NCBI GenBank assembly: GCA_019690055.1
Contig: JADGGF010000190.1
Coordinates: forward strand, 1 to 8,056
Length of the DNA stretch: 8,056 nt
Direction: 5' to 3'
Source: Micromonosporaceae bacterium
GTDB lineage: Bacteria > Actinomycetota > Actinomycetes > Mycobacteriales > Micromonosporaceae
The notes beneath the pieces were generated by a model. The model saw nothing but the letters and a program-made list of their open reading frames with translations. It did not search any database and was not told the DNA's origin. Shown here piece after piece: positions 1 through 5,951 of the stretch (position 1 is the stretch's first letter; every line of letters begins with the position of its first letter). The translations under genes and the position numbers were made by a program.

Positions 1-125
1 CCATTGTCCGCCTGACATCGCCCGACGCCGACCACGATGCCGTGCGCCGGCTGGTCACCGAGATGCTGCGAACGTTTCCGCGGATCACGGCCGACCTCAT
101 CGCCGGCCGGGAGCGAACGGCCTGA
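1..125 (+). CDS. C-terminal end of an unidentified protein (cut by window start)
   Basis: An open frame runs from base 3 to the TGA at 123-125 and gives about 40 residues, starting IVRLTSPDADHD and ending LIAGRERTA. The composition (helical, mixed charge, mostly GC-ending codons) looks like real coding sequence. The next gene starts only 6 bases after the stop, so this gene probably heads or belongs to the same operon as the glycosyltransferase. The tail carries no motif I can assign to a family, so no function is given. Confidence 0.6.
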   Translation, partial: IVRLTSPDADHDAVRRLVTEMLRTFPRITADLIAGRERTA

Positions 126-131
126 CGCGCG

Positions 132-1145
132 ATGAAGGTCGGGATCTGTGACTTTCCCAGCGCTTATCAGTTCCCGCCGCGCGGCTACGGCGGGATCGAG
201 CGCTGGTTGTGGTCAGTCGCGGTGGGCGCCCAGGACTGGGGAGCCGAGGTGTACCTCATCGGTCCTCAATGGAGATCGGACGCCCCTGGGCGATTCCGGC
301 GTCGCGAGGTTCGCCTTGAGGACGCGGACGCGTCGGCTCTCGCCGACCTCAACCGGCTGGGGCTGGACCTGCTCGTGGTCGGCCACGAGTATCCAGCGCT
401 ACCGTCATGGCGAGCGGCCTGGCAGAGCCTCGACTGCCCCGTCGTGACCTTCCAGCACGACGCGACCTTCGCTCACCCGGCGGGAACGTTCGACGGCGCT
501 CGTAGCCGGTTGTACTGCTACAGCCCGGAGATGTGCGCCCGCTACGCCGCGCACCAGCCGGTCCAGGAACTCAGCGTCCAGACCGGCATCGACGAAGACC
601 CCCGGCCCGCTCGTCACGGGCACCATCTTCTCTGGCTCGGACGGGTCTGTGCGCCCAAGGCGCCCCACCTGGCGGTGCTCGCCGCACAACGCCTGGGCCG
701 GCGACTTCGCATCGTCGGCCCCATCCACGACGAGCAGTACGTCCGCCGCCACGCGGACATCCTTCACGCCGACCACGTCGAGTGGGTCGGCGAGGTGGGC
801 GGCGCGGACAAGGCGGCAGTCCTGCGGGCCGGCCAAACGCTCGTCTACACCTGCTCCCGTGCCTACGTTGAGGCGGGTGCCGCTGTCTTCGGGGAGGCGC
901 TGCGGGCCGGTACGCCCGTCGCCGCCCTCGCATGGCGGCCAGGCACGTGCGCGCAAGCGGCGCTCTGCGAGCAGACGGGTGTCGTCGCCGCGGTCAATGC
1001 CGAGGACGATGACGAAACGGCGGCCGATGCCCTGGCGCTGGCCATCGAGGCGGCCGACCGCTTGGATCCTCACACCGTCCAGGCTGTCGGTTTCGAACGA
1101 TTCCATCCGGTGAGGCACTTCGAGGTACTGGCGGGGCTCAGATGA
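132..1145 (+). CDS. GT4-like glycosyltransferase (GT-B fold)
   Basis: This 337-residue protein is predicted to transfer a sugar from a nucleotide-sugar donor to an unknown acceptor in the cytoplasm. The N-terminal Rossmann half opens with MKVGICDFPSAY and a glycine-rich GYGGIERW stretch (residues 18-25), as in GT4 enzymes that start with a GGxE-type loop. The donor half begins at WLGRVCAPKAP (about 168-178), followed by a LRIVGPI strand. A clear E-x7-E donor-binding motif lies at about 247-255 (EAGAAVFGE), followed by ALRAGTPVAAL, typical of family GT4. It is shorter than many GT4 proteins (about 370-400 residues). The ATG at 132 has no strong ribosome-binding site but lies 6 bases after the previous stop, so translation is probably coupled. 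Its stop overlaps the next start (ATGA at 1142-1145). Acceptor and donor cannot be told from sequence. Confidence 0.85.
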   Translation: MKVGICDFPSAYQFPPRGYGGIERWLWSVAVGAQDWGAEVYLIGPQWRSDAPGRFRRREVRLEDADASALADLNRLGLDLLVVGHEYPALPSWRAAWQSLDCPVVTFQHDATFAHPAGTFDGARSRLYCYSPEMCARYAAHQPVQELSVQTGIDEDPRPARHGHHLLWLGRVCAPKAPHLAVLAAQRLGRRLRIVGPIHDEQYVRRHADILHADHVEWVGEVGGADKAAVLRAGQTLVYTCSRAYVEAGAAVFGEALRAGTPVAALAWRPGTCAQAALCEQTGVVAAVNAEDDDETAADALALAIEAADRLDPHTVQAVGFERFHPVRHFEVLAGLR

Positions 1146-2134
1146 TCACGCCGGACGAAGTCATCGAATCCATCCGCGACCGGTTCAGCGATCGATGGAT
1201 GATCGTTGCCGACGGTACGACGGTCCGCATGCGGCACCGCCGTCCGGCCCGGGCGTCGGCCCGCCGGTCCTGTCCCAGTCACCAACAGATCGTCAGCTGT
1301 CTTCGCAACTCGTTGCGCGCCAGCGGATTGACCGTGGGCAGCAGCCTCCTGCCCATGCGGTGGAACCGTGACACCGACGTCACGATATCGGCCATCCAGG
1401 CGCTCGACCCATGGCTGAAGGATGCCCAGCCGCGGGTATGGCGGGAAGGCTTCCTGCCCCAGCCGGTCGTCCGGCACACGGGCGAGCGCGACGCCAGCGG
1501 GGCGCTTCTCGACGGCTACCTCACCGCGTTCATCAACATCTCCTACGTCCAACGAGTACGCGGGTGCGCGGAGGCGTTCGCCATCCTGGACCACTGGTTC
1601 ACGGCGCTGTCCCGCGTCGGTCTGCATGCCGGCCGGCTCAGCGTCCACGGAGACCTGCGACCATGGCAACGCCCGCCGGTCGGTGGCATCACCCTTTTCA
1701 TCGACTGCGACCACCGTGGCCTCGGCGATCTCGTCCTGTTGTGGAACCTCGACAATCCCCACTTCATGGCTGTCGATCTGGGCTCAGGCATTGAGCGCCT
1801 GCGGTGGTACCTCAGCGGACGCTCGTGGTCGTGGGCCGCGTTCGGGGAGCTGTCCGGCTACCACGACGCCCGGCTGCTCGACACCGTACGAGCCGTCACC
1901 CTGCTGCTGATGGCGGGGATCCGCGCCGCGCACCGGGGACCCGGCTACACCGTCCGATCCCTCGCCCGCGCCATCGAGCCGGCGGTGGCGCGCACCGGCT
2001 TAAGCCGCTTGGTCCGCCAGCAGGTCGCCTACTGGCGGGCCTTGGGCATGACCGGGCCCGAGTGGCCGATCATCACCACGCAGCTCGAAGAGACCGTGCT
2101 CGCCCAGCACTCCCGCCTGAGGAGACTGCCGTGA
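1142..2134 (+). CDS. Stand-alone alanyl-tRNA-synthetase-like class II catalytic core
   Basis: This 330-residue protein aligns by eye with the AlaRS aminoacylation domain. Residues 66-71 (GSSLLP) plus DTDVTISAIQALDPWL correspond to AlaRS motif 1 (SSSLVP, then the TNAGMNQF region). LPQPVVRHTGERDA (105-118) resembles the motif 2 region QRCVRAGGKHND. AFINISYVQ (129-137) sits where AlaRS has FFEMLGNFSF. DLVLLWNLDNPHF (196-208) matches the EIWNIVFMQFNR strand, and VDLGSGIERL (211-220) is a class II motif 3 (AlaRS VDTGMGLERI). The helix after it ends in GPGYTVRSLARAI (266-278), like AlaRS GRGYVLRRIIRRA. The editing and C-Ala domains of the roughly 870-residue enzyme are absent. It may activate an amino acid for a non-translational use or charge a tRNA or small acceptor; the substrate is unknown. 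It overlaps both neighbours (ATGA at 1142, GTGA at 2131), so co-translation is likely. A degenerate, inactive paralogue is the main alternative. Confidence 0.7.
   Translation: MITPDEVIESIRDRFSDRWMIVADGTTVRMRHRRPARASARRSCPSHQQIVSCLRNSLRASGLTVGSSLLPMRWNRDTDVTISAIQALDPWLKDAQPRVWREGFLPQPVVRHTGERDASGALLDGYLTAFINISYVQRVRGCAEAFAILDHWFTALSRVGLHAGRLSVHGDLRPWQRPPVGGITLFIDCDHRGLGDLVLLWNLDNPHFMAVDLGSGIERLRWYLSGRSWSWAAFGELSGYHDARLLDTVRAVTLLLMAGIRAAHRGPGYTVRSLARAIEPAVARTGLSRLVRQQVAYWRALGMTGPEWPIITTQLEETVLAQHSRLRRLP
2119..2124 (+). promoter_or_regulatory. Strong Shine-Dalgarno GAGGAG that sets the kinase start
   Basis: GAGGAG lies 6 bases before the GTG at 2131 and inside the 3' end of the upstream gene. 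It decides the start of the kinase: the reading frame stays open further upstream, but that part lies under the synthetase-like gene and has no comparable signal. Confidence 0.75.
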
Positions 2135-3054
2135 CCAGTGCCGTCAACGATACAAGCGCCGTGCCCGACGGCACGGTCGCCCGCCTCACCGCACACTATG
2201 GTCCCTCGATCCGTGACTGGCTCGCCCCGGCGGTCCGCGGCATCGAACAGGCGGCCACCGCCTGGGGCGTCACGCTCGTCGGTTATCACGACGCGGGTTG
2301 GGCCTCCATCATCGCCCACGGCGCCCTCGACGACGGGCAGCGGGTCGTCATCAAGGCGACCCCGGAGCGAGACCGCTACCTGCGCGAGACCGCCTGCCTG
2401 CGCCACTGGCGCGGCCGGCACGTGCCACGCCTGTTGGCGGCCGAGGACACCCGACAACTGCTGCTCATGGAGATGATCGGGCCGAACCCAGGGGGATCCG
2501 CCCGGCCCGGGGATCACGAACAACGCGTCGCTCGGCGGCTCGTCGAGCTGCACCGGGCGACGGCGTCGGCTCTGCCGGACGTTCCGCAGGTTCGGAGGAA
2601 GCTGCAGACCCAGACGCTTCCAGGCCTCCGCCGGTCCGACACCTTGAGAAGCCGCATCGGCGCGCAGGTCGTTCGCGGCATCATCTCCGTGGGCGAGCAG
2701 CTGGCCGAGCGCGTTCATGAGCCGACCTTGCTCCACGGCGACCTCTACGCAGAGAACATTGCCTTCGACGCCGCCGGCGAACCGAGGTTCGTCGACCCCC
2801 GGGGCCTGATCGGACCGATCGAATTCGACTGGGCCTTCTGGTGCGTGTTCTACGTGGGCGAGGGCTTTCTCCGGCGAGTATCCGTTGTGGACGAACTACG
2901 GCTCGCCGACACCGACCGGGTCCTACGCTGGTCGGCTGTGCTGGCGGCCTCCAGAATTCGGTACCAGCTGGACGCTGGAATCGACCATGGCCTGCCGGCG
3001 CTGGCGGAGGTGCTGAGCACCCCCGCCGTTCACAACGTGATTGCGCGTCCCTGA
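2131..3054 (+). CDS. Aminoglycoside/hydroxyurea-type phosphotransferase (APH(6)/Hur-like kinase)
   Basis: This 307-residue protein has the protein-kinase-like fold of small-molecule kinases. The ATP-anchoring lysine is K75 (RVVIKATPE). The catalytic loop is LLHGDLYAENI, with H202, D204 and N209. The metal-binding DFG-equivalent is D222 in FVDPRGLIGPIEFDWA. The pairing of HGDLxxxN with DPxGLIGxxxxDxA is characteristic of the streptomycin 6-kinase/hydroxyurea phosphotransferase family, whose members phosphorylate hydroxyl groups using ATP. The GTG start at 2131 overlaps the previous stop (GTGA), and the GAGGAG at 2119 supports it. As last gene of the tight operon with a glycosyltransferase and a synthetase-like protein, it may phosphorylate a pathway intermediate or inactivate the product for self-protection. 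The sequence does not decide between these roles or name the substrate. Confidence 0.85.
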   Translation: MTSAVNDTSAVPDGTVARLTAHYGPSIRDWLAPAVRGIEQAATAWGVTLVGYHDAGWASIIAHGALDDGQRVVIKATPERDRYLRETACLRHWRGRHVPRLLAAEDTRQLLLMEMIGPNPGGSARPGDHEQRVARRLVELHRATASALPDVPQVRRKLQTQTLPGLRRSDTLRSRIGAQVVRGIISVGEQLAERVHEPTLLHGDLYAENIAFDAAGEPRFVDPRGLIGPIEFDWAFWCVFYVGEGFLRRVSVVDELRLADTDRVLRWSAVLAASRIRYQLDAGIDHGLPALAEVLSTPAVHNVIARP

Positions 3055-3311
3055 TTGGGCATCACCATGACGATGAGGCGTATCCGCCGACCCGGCCATG
3101 CCGTGGCCCACGCCACTGCGCCACCTCGGCGGCCCAAGCCGACGCGCCCACCTCGGCGCCGAGGGCGGCTGCCGCAGGCGCCATGCGGCGAAGGCCTCAT
3201 CATAATGGTCGACGCATATTTGATCGGCCTGGCCGGGCTGGCTTGGGCCGGTCAGAGATCGGCAACGGCCGCACTAGCGTAGTCGGTAGCAACCTATCGG
3301 ATGGAGACGAG
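3055..3311 (+). other. 257-bp gap before serS with palindrome, hairpin and AT-rich patch
   Basis: No convincing gene is seen here. It holds a perfect 14-bp palindrome (3151-3164), a direct repeat CCACCTCGGCG at 3121-3131 and 3149-3159, a small inverted repeat GCCGCA/TGCGGC (3171-3189), and the only clearly AT-richer patch (about 3197-3222, containing CATAAT and CATATTTGATC). The patch is the best place for a serS promoter, but no well-spaced -35/-10 pair can be defined. No T-box landmark sequence is present, and no U-run follows any hairpin. Confidence 0.45.
3151..3164. repeat. Perfect 14-bp palindrome CCTCGGCGCCGAGG
   Basis: The sequence reads the same on both strands with no spacer. It lies about 150 bp before the serS start, and its left half recurs at 3124-3130. 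It could be an operator for a dimeric regulator or part of a stem in the leader RNA. In such GC-rich DNA a chance palindrome is also possible. Confidence 0.35.
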
Positions 3312-4601
3312 ATGCACGACGCGCGCCACCTGCTCGACCCCGCGACCGAGGCGGTCCGCCGCCTCGCCCGCCGTGGCTACCGCCTCGACGTCGACCGGCT
3401 GTCCGGCCTCGTCGCATCCCGCAACCAGTCCATCCAGTCCGCCGACCGGGCCCGCGCCGAGGCCAAGAAGGTCGCCGCCGCCGTCAACGCCGCTGCCAAG
3501 GCAGGTCAGCCTACGGACGAGTTGGCCCAGCAGGCCCGGGCGCTCAAGGCGCGGATCCAGGAGCTCGAGGCCGAGGTGGCTCGCAACGACGCCGAGCTCA
3601 ACGGCCTGCTGCTGGAGATCCCGAACCTCCCCGAAGACCGCTGCCCGGACGGCGACAGCGATGAGTTCGCGGTCGAGCTCCGCCGCGAGGGAGCGTTGCC
3701 GGCCTTTGACTTCGACCCGGCCGATCACGTCGCCATCGGCGAGCGGCTGGGCATCTTCGACTTCAGCACCGCGACGAAGCTCTCCGGTCCACGATTCGCC
3801 GTCGTCAAGGGCGCGGGAGCCGCGCTGCAGCGGGCGATTGCGAACTTTTTTCTCACTCTGCACACGACCCGGCACGGCTACATCGAGCACTCGGTGCCGT
3901 CGCTGGTCACCCGCAAGACCATGACCGGCACCGGCCAACTGCCCAAATTCGAGCAGGATTTGTTCAAGACCAGCGTCGGCGACCGCGAGTTGTTCCTGAT
4001 CCCGACGGCCGAGGTCCCGCTCACCAACATGTTCGCGGGCGAGACGCTGCAGGCCGACGATCTGCCCATCGCCGTCACGGCACACACGCCCTGCTTCCGG
4101 TCCGAGGCCGGCTCATACGGACGTGACACGCGCGGACTGATCCGGGTGCACGAGTTCGCCAAGGTCGAGCTCGTCCGAATCTGCCGGCCCGAGGATTCCA
4201 CAAAGGAACTCGACATCATGCTGGGCCACGCTGAAGCCTGCCTCCGCGAGCTCGGCCTTGCCTACCGCGTCGTGGCGCTGGCCGCGGGCGACATCAGTTT
4301 CGCCGCCCAGTTCACCTACGACATCGAGGTCTGGCTTCCCAGCCAGAACCGCTACCGCGAGATCTCCAGCGTCTCCGACTGCTCCACCTTCCAGGCCCGC
4401 CGAGCCGGTATCCGGTACAGCACCGGCAAGGGCAAGCGCGAGTACGCCGCGACGCTCAACGGCTCGGGTCTGCCGATCGGACGTACCCTCGTCGCGATTC
4501 TCGAGCAGTACCAGCAGCAGGACGGCGGCGTCCGCATTCCCGAGGCGCTCACACCGTACACCGGCTTCTCGTATATACGACCCGATGGGACCGTGGAGTA
4601 A
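3312..4601 (+). CDS. serS: Seryl-tRNA synthetase
   Basis: This 429-residue protein is full length for SerRS, which charges tRNA-Ser with serine in the cytoplasm as a class II dimer. Residues about 30-105 form the two-helix coiled-coil arm that grips tRNA-Ser (rich in Ala, Lys and Glu, ending LLLEIPNLPED). The catalytic core follows: TAEVPLTN at 232-239 (serine site), motif 2 at 261-265 (CFRSE, followed by AGSYGRDTRGLIRVHEF), and motif 3 at 382-391 (LNGSGLPIGR, then TLVAILEQYQ). All key motifs are intact. The ATG at 3312 has GGAG at 3303-3306, 5 bases upstream; the frame is open further 5' but lacks start signals. The LNGSGLxxGR motif 3 is the general bacterial form, whereas actinobacterial housekeeping SerRS, as I recall it, reads LNGTLxxxR. 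This, with its neighbours, suggests a second or transferred copy, possibly tied to a pathway using Ser-tRNA or to resistance against a SerRS inhibitor. Confidence 0.95.
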   Translation: MHDARHLLDPATEAVRRLARRGYRLDVDRLSGLVASRNQSIQSADRARAEAKKVAAAVNAAAKAGQPTDELAQQARALKARIQELEAEVARNDAELNGLLLEIPNLPEDRCPDGDSDEFAVELRREGALPAFDFDPADHVAIGERLGIFDFSTATKLSGPRFAVVKGAGAALQRAIANFFLTLHTTRHGYIEHSVPSLVTRKTMTGTGQLPKFEQDLFKTSVGDRELFLIPTAEVPLTNMFAGETLQADDLPIAVTAHTPCFRSEAGSYGRDTRGLIRVHEFAKVELVRICRPEDSTKELDIMLGHAEACLRELGLAYRVVALAAGDISFAAQFTYDIEVWLPSQNRYREISSVSDCSTFQARRAGIRYSTGKGKREYAATLNGSGLPIGRTLVAILEQYQQQDGGVRIPEALTPYTGFSYIRPDGTVE

Positions 4602-4633
4602 GGCGCTCGGCAGTACAGATGCCGGAGCCGGCG

Positions 4634-4667
4634 GGCTGCGCGGGGGCGTACACCGACCTGCGCAGCC
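4634..4667. terminator. Candidate hairpin terminator between convergent serS and arsR
   Basis: The arms GGCTGCGCGGG (4634-4644) and CCTGCGCAGCC (4657-4667) form an 11-pair stem with one G-U pair and a 12-base loop. The hairpin lies 32 bases past the serS stop and 46 bases before the 3' end of the opposing arsR. There is no T-run on either side, as is common for actinobacterial terminators, so function is inferred from stem strength and position. Confidence 0.5.
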
Positions 4668-4713
4668 TTGACCGCTCGCCGCCTCACTGGGATGGCGACC
4701 GGCCGGGCCCGAG

Positions 4714-5070
4714 TCAGGACCCGAGCACACCGGCGAGTCGCCTGATCCGCTCGGGAACCGGGCGGTAGTAGACCCAGGTGCCTCGGCGCTCGCCCTCGAT
4801 GAGGCCAGCCTCCCGCAGCACCCGCAGGTGGTGCGAGATCGTCGGGCCGGAGACGTCGAAGTCGTCGCCGGTGATCTCACAGACGCAGATCTCCCCCGCT
4901 GGGGCCGACGTGATCCGTGACAGGATGCGCAGCCGCACCGGGTCGCCGAGGGCCTTGAACATCCGCGCAAGGTCAGCCGCCTGAGCGGGGTCCAGGGACG
5001 CCTCCCCGATCGGCGGGCAGCACGCCTCGGCGGGACTCTCGATCACGACCGGCGTCTTCGCCACGCCCAC
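4714..5070 (-). CDS. arsR: ArsR-family metalloid-sensing repressor
   Basis: This 118-residue winged-helix repressor is predicted to bind DNA as a dimer and release it when As(III), Sb(III) or a similar soft metal binds. The core runs from LARMFKALGDPVRLRIL (34-50) to the recognition helix GPTISHHLRVLREAGL (75-90) and a wing GERRGTWVYYRP (93-104). Candidate ligands are C17-C18 near the N-terminus and C62/C64 in EICVCEI. The adjacent N-terminal pair plus a cysteine in the core recalls the Corynebacterium glutamicum ArsR site, and CxC recalls the enterobacterial ELCVCDL site. The start is a GTG at 5070 with no clear ribosome-binding site; a second GTG two codons on (5064) is also possible, perhaps on a leaderless transcript. 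No arsenic pump, reductase or methylase is in the window, so its target is unknown; it may control the divergent genes at 5183-5897 and itself. Confidence 0.9.
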   Translation of the reverse strand: MGVAKTPVVIESPAEACCPPIGEASLDPAQAADLARMFKALGDPVRLRILSRITSAPAGEICVCEITGDDFDVSGPTISHHLRVLREAGLIEGERRGTWVYYRPVPERIRRLAGVLGS

Positions 5071-5182
5071 TATCTTGACAGAACTCTAATCAGCCGGCAA
5101 GGTCTGTTTAGACAGTTACTTAACTAAGCGATCGTCGAAAGCCTGGAATCCGGCCACGCCCACGATCCGAGGTTGACTACAC
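5071..5182. promoter_or_regulatory. AT-richer divergent control region between arsR and the small membrane gene
   Basis: These 112 bp are clearly less GC-rich than the surroundings. They hold two TCT-N4-AGA inverted repeats, at 5073-5082 (TCTTGACAGA) and 5103-5112 (TCTGTTTAGA), centred 30 bp apart, and an AGTTA-CT-TAACT inverted repeat at 5114-5125. The first TCT-N4-AGA site lies immediately upstream of the arsR start. These are reasonable ArsR operator candidates. TTGACA at 5075-5080 looks like a -35 element for the + direction but has no matching -10 at the usual distance. Confidence 0.45.
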
Positions 5183-5353
5183 ATGCGGATGTTCAGACGT
5201 AAGAAGGGCTGGCGGCGCATGGTCGCCGCGATGACCACGAAGACCACCCGGAAGCCCGTGCTCAAGACGGGCGCCGCCGCGCTGACCGGCGTCGTGACGG
5301 CGGTCGCCGCGAGCGCGGCCATCTCGTCCGCCCGTCGGAAGGCCGAGTCATGA
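5183..5353 (+). CDS. Small basic single-pass membrane protein (56 residues)
   Basis: The frame starts ATG at 5183, with a weak GAGG at 5169-5172, and ends TGA at 5351-5353. The N-terminus is strongly basic (MRMFRRKKGWRR, then TTKTTRKPVLK). A hydrophobic Ala/Val/Gly segment follows at about residues 30-49 (TGAAALTGVVTAVAASAAIS), and the protein ends in a short basic tail SARRKAES. This fits one transmembrane helix with the basic end inside the cell. It is transcribed away from arsR and sits directly beside its control region, so ArsR regulation is possible. No family or function is recognised. Third codon positions are almost all G or C, which supports real coding. Confidence 0.6.
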   Translation: MRMFRRKKGWRRMVAAMTTKTTRKPVLKTGAAALTGVVTAVAASAAISSARRKAES

Positions 5354-5402
5354 GGCTCGGTCGCAGCGCGGCCCGGTACGCCGGGGGCGACGGGTAGCCG
5401 AG

Positions 5403-5897
5403 GTGGGCCGTTGGTGGCGACGCGGCGCGACGACCGGCCGTGACCACGGGCGGCCGCGCGGCGGGAGCCTCGCGTCGCATCCGGCGGACGTGGTCGGGCG
5501 ACCGCACGACCGCGACCATCTGCGCGTACGAGTCGCCCCGGACGGCCGCCTCGCGAATGGGCTGGTCATCGATGCGTCGATCCTGGCCCGCCTGTTGGGC
5601 CTTCGACTGCTCACTCTGGACGCCCGCATCCGGTTCGTGCCGGCCCAGTTCACCGACGCGGCTCCCCTGTCGCCACCGGCCCGGCCGCCCGAGCGTCTGA
5701 ACCCGGCCCCACGGTTGGCGCATTCGGGGGCATCGCGCGGCGATCCGTGGTCGGCTCATCCCTGGGCTCCTCGGGACCACCCACCGGCCCGGCCCGCCGG
5801 TCTCGACGACGCCGCCGACCTGCTCACGCGCGCCCGGCGACAACTGGACCAGGTCCGGCAGGACCTGAACGCATCGCTGTCAGCCTCCTTAGGCTGA
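5403..5897 (+). CDS. Hypothetical protein, possibly co-transcribed with the small membrane gene
   Basis: This 164-residue frame starts at a GTG at 5403, 49 bases after the small membrane gene, without a good ribosome-binding site; a GTG at 5490 is another possible start. The N-terminal 30 residues are Arg/Gly rich. The middle (DGRLANGLVIDASILARLLGL, residues about 49-69, followed by a TLDARIRFVPAQF strand) looks like a folded domain. A Pro-rich linker follows (about 88-130). The last 30 residues (LDDAADLLTRARRQLDQVRQ and onward) form a good amphipathic helix. Third-position GC is about 80% by my count, lower than neighbouring genes, so coding status is not certain. I recognise no family. A 15-codon frame starting at the ATG at 5350 overlaps the previous stop but ends at once, which leaves a sequencing frameshift or decayed start possible. 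Confidence 0.45.
   Translation: MGRWWRRGATTGRDHGRPRGGSLASHPADVVGRPHDRDHLRVRVAPDGRLANGLVIDASILARLLGLRLLTLDARIRFVPAQFTDAAPLSPPARPPERLNPAPRLAHSGASRGDPWSAHPWAPRDHPPARPAGLDDAADLLTRARRQLDQVRQDLNASLSASLG
5880..5897. terminator. Small hairpin at the end of the hypothetical gene
   Basis: TCAGCCT and AGGCTGA pair perfectly over 7 bp around a CCTT loop, and the right arm contains the stop codon. A GGGCC-rich imperfect inverted repeat follows (CAAGGGCCCG near 5911 and CGGGCCTTG near 5944). Together they lie in the 54-bp gap between two convergent genes and could end transcription from both sides. There is no T-run. Confidence 0.35.
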
Positions 5898-5951
5898 GGA
5901 CGACCGGGGCAAGGGCCCGTCTGGATCGGCCGACGGTCGGTTCGGGCCTTG

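Noticed and set aside
405..1118. Long antisense frame under the glycosyltransferase
   Set aside because: It is the mirror of strong coding DNA in GC-rich sequence. The sense strand has the E-x7-E motif and operon structure; the antisense product has no family features.
1804..2130. Upstream extension of the kinase frame beyond the GTG at 2131
   Set aside because: It lies in another frame of the well supported synthetase-like gene, is Arg/Pro-rich without family similarity, and the GAGGAG at 2119 with the GTGA overlap marks 2131 as the start.
3055..3282. Open frame of 75 codons in the gap before serS
   Set aside because: It begins with TTG, has no ribosome-binding site, is Arg/Pro-rich, and shows no coding-like third-position bias.
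2841..3311. Upstream extension of the serS frame, giving a 586-residue protein
   Set aside because: The extra part overlaps the kinase gene out of frame and is low-complexity. SerRS is complete from the ATG at 3312, which has its own GGAG.
3055..3311. T-box riboswitch controlling serS
   Set aside because: No T-box consensus sequence and no terminator/antiterminator pair with a U-run is present; serS control by T-box is mainly a Firmicute feature.
5262..5843. Antisense 193-codon frame across the hypothetical gene
   Set aside because: It is extremely Arg/Pro/Ser-rich and crosses the small membrane gene; the sense frame yields better helices. I keep some doubt because codon bias here is weak.
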